Part shown: positions 45,828-64,000 of the stretch, piece by piece
How the letters are laid out: each line of letters opens with the position of its first letter
Numbering within the stretch: position 1 is the first letter of the stretch
Assembly (NCBI GenBank): GCA_964017155.1
Contig: OZ024856.1
Span: 46,856,465 to 46,920,464 of the forward strand
Length of the DNA stretch: 64,000 nucleotides
Source of the DNA: Oasisia sp. SBJ-2009
Taxonomy: Eukaryota > Annelida > Polychaeta > Sabellida > Siboglinidae
Direction of reading: 5' to 3'
Position numbers and translations under genes: made by a program
The notes under the pieces: generated by a model
What the model was told of the DNA's origin: nothing
Seen by the model: only the letters and a program-made list of their open reading frames with translations
The model's database searches: none

Positions 45828-46181
45828 ATGTCATTGACAACCGGTAGTACCGACGAATTTGAGTTGGCACGGCTGCTAAGTCAACATTTCGAGCGGCGTT
45901 CCGAGCTGTCACTCACTGAAGCCGGCGATGACAGCGCGGGTTTACAGCGTATCATACACGATCATTTGTCGCTAAGTGATGATGAGGATTCGTCTGAATC
46001 CAAAACGATAGAAGAGGGGAGCGACGACGATTGCGATTTGCGTCTGTTTGACGCAAGGGCGGCGCTGGCCCAACCGGAGACCGATCCGGCAGTGATTGTT
46101 GTCGACACTGTGACTGACAGCTCGACTGTGACTGAGTTCGCCAAAGCCACTGCATTTTCGTACACATTTATAATGTTGTGA
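45828..46181 (+). CDS. Hypothetical acidic protein, possibly a first exon or transposon leader
   Basis: 117 codons from MSLTTGSTDEFELARLL, then HDHLSLSDDEDSSESK, EEGSDDDCDLRLF and a Thr/Val-rich end. The Asp/Glu/Ser-rich composition looks like real coding sequence or a transposase N-terminal leader (piggyBac and P2X7-ballast element proteins start this way). The tail (AFSYTFIML) looks read through, and LINE sequence begins about 30 bp past the stop, so the original 3' part may be lost. No known domain. Upstream in-frame Met at 45807 is also possible. Confidence 0.35.
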   Translation: MSLTTGSTDEFELARLLSQHFERRSELSLTEAGDDSAGLQRIIHDHLSLSDDEDSSESKTIEEGSDDDCDLRLFDARAALAQPETDPAVIVVDTVTDSSTVTEFAKATAFSYTFIML

Positions 46182-46208
46182 TAGAGTAGAGACTGAAATG
46201 AACTTGTT

Positions 46209-46940
46209 CGGATGATAAATGGCGGTTTAGAACAACTGCATGCATGGTTTTCTGTTAATAGATTGTCTTTTAATATATCAAAAACTAATTACATGATTTT
46301 TGGTAATCGCAAAAATAACTGCAGATATTTGTGTTAGAATAAATAAATGACACACAATTTTTAGGTGTAGTAATTGATGACAAATTAAACTGGAAAGGTC
46401 ACATTTTATCAATAAGATCTAAACTGTCAAAATGTTGTGCTATTATGTATAGAGCCAGTTCCTTGATTAACAAACATGGTATGCATATTTTGTACTATTC
46501 TCTTTTCATGCCTTATATTATGTATTGTACTGAAGTATGGAATAACACATATATGCTACAAATATTCATTGTTTAGTTTTATTACAGAAAATGGTTATAA
46601 GATTAATTTGTGGTGCCAAAAGACTTGATCACACAAACTTACTCTTTGACAATGTACATATTCTTAAAATACCAGATCTTGTAAAACTAAAAACTGCTAT
46701 GATTATGTTTAAGGCAGATCATTATATATTACCAATGAATGTACAAAAATTATTCCGAATACATGAATCACGATATTCATGCAGGCATAAATGTAAGTTC
46801 AAGCAAATCTATGTGTGTACTAACTTAAAAAAATATGTATATTTCTGTTACTGGGGTTAAACTTTGGAACACCCTTGATAATTCACTGATTAGTTGTAAA
46901 AAATTTCATCATTTCAAAAGGATAGACTGTTGAATATTTA
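46209..46940 (+). mobile_element. Jockey-like LINE, 3' half of reverse transcriptase
   Basis: Across frames: LEQLHAWFSVNRLSFNISKT and NYMIFGN (about 46225-46300), FLGVVIDDKLNWKGHILSIR (about 46360-46410), SLINKHGMHILYYSLFMPYI (about 46470-46515), YCTEVWNN and GVKLWNTLDNS (about 46855). Frameshifts and stops; inactive. It could belong to the same family as the 5' piece at 37.9 kb, but the two are 7.8 kb apart. Confidence 0.8.
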
Positions 46941-47868
46941 TATGTTAGAGTCCTAGACTATTTTGCCAACATAAATTAGATAACTAAATTAAACATTCAG
47001 ATTGTTTATTGTTATAACGTTTTTTCTTCAATAAATGTCAATGTCTTTTTTTCGATTAAATGTTGTATGGTTATACATGTAAATAGTGTTGTCGCACCCT
47101 CTATTGCACTGTTCAGAGGCTTTATGTATGTGATTAAGCAATTATAAGGGTAGACATGATAAGTATTGTATTTCTTTTACCCTTTTTTCAACAAATTGTA
47201 TTGTATTATTATTTTACCTTATTTAATACTGCATGTCTGTACGAGTGTGTGTATCAGGACCCCACTGAAAAGAAGCCAGTGTATGTTTTAACGTGCGCTG
47301 TAGTTAGTTGGACCATCATGAATAAATATAATTACATTATTATTACGAGTCGTATACCTTTTGCGGATAGGTTTTCAACGCACTGTGTGATCAAAAGAAC
47401 GTTATGTCCGACCTACCTGTCCTACCTCGCCAGTGCCGTACTAGGAAGCATGTCTGCGCAATACGTTGTCTCTCTCAATTCAACGCCGTTGACGGATACA
47501 TCAATACAACTGCACGTGGTGCGTGGTATTAATGATGTAATGCTTCTGTCACGGTCAAAGTTGAACGGTCATTTGAGGTCATATTTCCCCCCACGGGTAG
47601 TAAGTTATTCACTGTGTTTCTGTATGCTTCCAGTAAGATCAAATCACGCATATTTCCCATATCTTTCGTCACGGCCCGCTACACATGCGTTCGAATGTTT
47701 AGCCTCTGCTTCAGTCATGCATAACCGGGTCACGCGTGCAGTAGAACCTCGTCGCTGTGACGTCTTTTTCATTTGCTTACGAGGTTCGCAGAGAAAAATC
47801 CCCGATTAAGTTGAAAGCAACGAAGATATCGAAGGTTCATGAAACAATATAGAACACGGGCTACAACC

Positions 47869-62446
<14,578 letters not shown>

Positions 62447-62761
62447 ATAAGAATTAATGACTTTCTGAAATTCGACTGTGATACACTGCAATAGTTATTT
62501 ACTAATACCCAATTGTACAATGTGTTCATAATATGCATTTTCGAAGATAATTACATTATTTTGTCGTAACAATGACATTGAATTTAAATATTTGCGTTAT
62601 TTCTGGTGTATGTTTGAGTTGCTATTTATTTGTGGCTGGTCATCATAGTCTCCGAGAGCGGTCTTTCAGTTAACGTTAAAATACCGATTTCTAACACGCA
62701 TTTAACATGGCAAAAAGACTGCGATTCCCAATTTCATAGGCGGTTGATGAATGCATGTAAT

Positions 62762-64000
62762 ATATTGAATTGAATTGAATTGAATTGAATTGAAACGAAC
62801 CGAACCGAACCGAACCGAACCGAACCGAACCGAACCGAACCGAACCGAACCGAACCGAACCGAACCGAACCGAACCGAACCGAACCGAACCGAACCGAAC
62901 CGAACCGAACCGAACCGAACCGAACCGAACCGAACCGAACCGAACCGAACCGAACCGAACCGAACCGAACCGAACCGAACCGAACCGAACCGAACCGAAC
63001 CGAACCGAACCGAACCGAACCGAACCGAACCGAACCGAACCGAACCGAACCGAACCGAACCGAACCGAACCGAACCGAACCGAACCGAACCGAACCGAAC
63101 CGAACCGAACCGAACCGAACCGAACCGAACCGAACCGAACCGAACCGAACCGAACCGAACCGAACCGAACCGAACCGAACCGAACCGAACCGAACCGAAC
63201 CGAACCGAACCGAACCGAACCGAACCGAACCGAACTGAACTTTATTTCGGCCACAACATACAAACAATTGCATAAGCATACACATGAGTATAAAATGTAA
63301 CCGTGGAGATTCTCTAGAAACCCCTGGGGGCTTATACCGAGGACCACCAAGAACATAATACTTTATAGGCATATTCGTTATTATAAAAGTAAACTAAATA
63401 TATAAAGTATATAAATATAATCATCAGTATCATGAATGATGATATTAGAACACTACTACTACTACTACTAATATTACTACTATCACATCATCAGTATCAT
63501 GAATGATGATAAATACTTAAATAAGTCTAACAAAATTAATAAAAATACTGATGAATAATAAAAGAATACTACGACTACGGTACATAATCCTAATATATGC
63601 CTAAATTAACTACGATACACAATTCTTATAAATGCCTAAGTTACATGTGGTACAATAATTCTTATAAATGCCTAAGTTACATATCCTATCAGTTATAACT
63701 ACTTTAGCTTACTTTTAAATTGTTTTATTGTTCTAAGCTTTCTTAGCTGTTAAGGTAGTGCATTCTAGAAGACTGGACTAGAATAATTTATTGTAAACTT
63801 TCTGTTGTTTGTTCTTATGTTTTGAATGTAATACCCATTACAATTTCTAAGATTGTGGTTATGAACATTTTCTGTTAGCTTAAGCATAGAAGTCAAGTTT
63901 CTGGTAGTTGATCATTTATGGATTTATACATAAAAATCCCAAATTGATGTTTATATATATCACTTAACTTTAACAGTTTTAGTTTTGAAAATAAAGGTCT
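62762..64000 (-). mobile_element. LINE 3' end, minus strand, with (TTCGG)n tail
   Basis: Minus-strand frames at about 63890-63690 read ENVHNHNLRNCNGYYIQN and NYSSPVFWNALP, then LRKLRTIKQFKSKLKLL and a stop: the usual C terminus of a LINE reverse transcriptase. A 3' UTR of about 450 bp follows (GTTGTGGCCGAAATAAAGTT at its end), then the TTCGG pentamer tail, closing with (TTCAA)n. The 5' part lies beyond the window. Confidence 0.8.
62785..63237 (-). repeat. (TTCGG)n pentamer array, LINE tail
   Basis: About 88 CGAAC units on the plus strand without a visible error, bordered by (TTGAA)4 at 62766-62793 and a single CTGAA variant at about 63232. Confidence 0.98.

Noticed and set aside
47156..47809. 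217-codon ORF just upstream of the receptor's first exon
   Set aside because: No domain, no consistent composition, and it would overlap the expected promoter and 5' UTR of the receptor gene; probably chance.
62691..63372. ORFs of Phe-Gly-Ser-Val-Arg and Glu-Pro-Asn-Arg-Thr repeats
   Set aside because: Artefact of the TTCGG/CGAAC pentamer LINE tail.

Overview
This is animal (metazoan) nuclear DNA. It has spliced genes with GT-AG introns, non-LTR retrotransposons, tRNA-derived SINEs, several classes of cut-and-paste DNA transposon and very long micro- and minisatellites. Nothing is bacterial: there is no operon, CRISPR array or rRNA. A marine invertebrate is likely. Intron-resident minisatellites together with an UNC5-type ZU5/UPA/Death receptor would suit a lancelet-like deuterostome, but the species cannot be fixed from the sequence alone.

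Two host genes can be assembled exon by exon, arranged head to head. (1) A cytosolic malate dehydrogenase gene (MDH1 type) lies on the minus strand, CDS 32305 down to 13229. Seven coding exons are seen directly and the first, an exon holding only the ATG at 32303-32305, is inferred. The 329-residue product keeps Arg92, Arg98, Asp159 and His187. (2) On the plus strand at 47869-62446 is a single-pass receptor of about 739 residues: signal peptide, small furin-like Cys-rich ectodomain, transmembrane helix, Tyr-containing linker, ZU5 domain, UPA-like region and two tandem UNC5-type Death domains. This layout matches no family I know and is the best candidate here for something undescribed.

The rest is mobile and repetitive DNA. 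Region 0-12.8 kb: a CR1/L2-like LINE broken up by microsatellites, a convergent SINE pair, a second LINE and two MITEs. Region 12.8-32.4 kb: MDH1, whose introns hold 48-bp and 36-bp minisatellites, a hAT-like MITE with an 8-bp target duplication, a TTAA-flanked 3.8-kb element carrying a P2X7-ballast-like ORF and a nested LINE, a hAT-like MITE family, and a piggyBac deletion derivative inserted inside a second TTAA element. Region 32.4-47.8 kb: a fragmented LINE, a perfect (GCATT)n array, a Harbinger-like remnant, the second copy of a 450-bp MITE and a frameshifted Tc1-like transposon. Region 47.8-62.5 kb: the receptor gene, whose introns hold LINE pieces, a recent 410-bp-period duplication, a foldback element inside a GTGA/GTGG minisatellite and a 24-bp minisatellite of about 35 units. 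Region 62.7-64 kb: the 3' end of a minus-strand LINE with a (TTCGG)n tail of about 450 bp.

The two host genes show no functional link. Their proximity and the shared 15.5-kb upstream interval are simply what the sequence shows.
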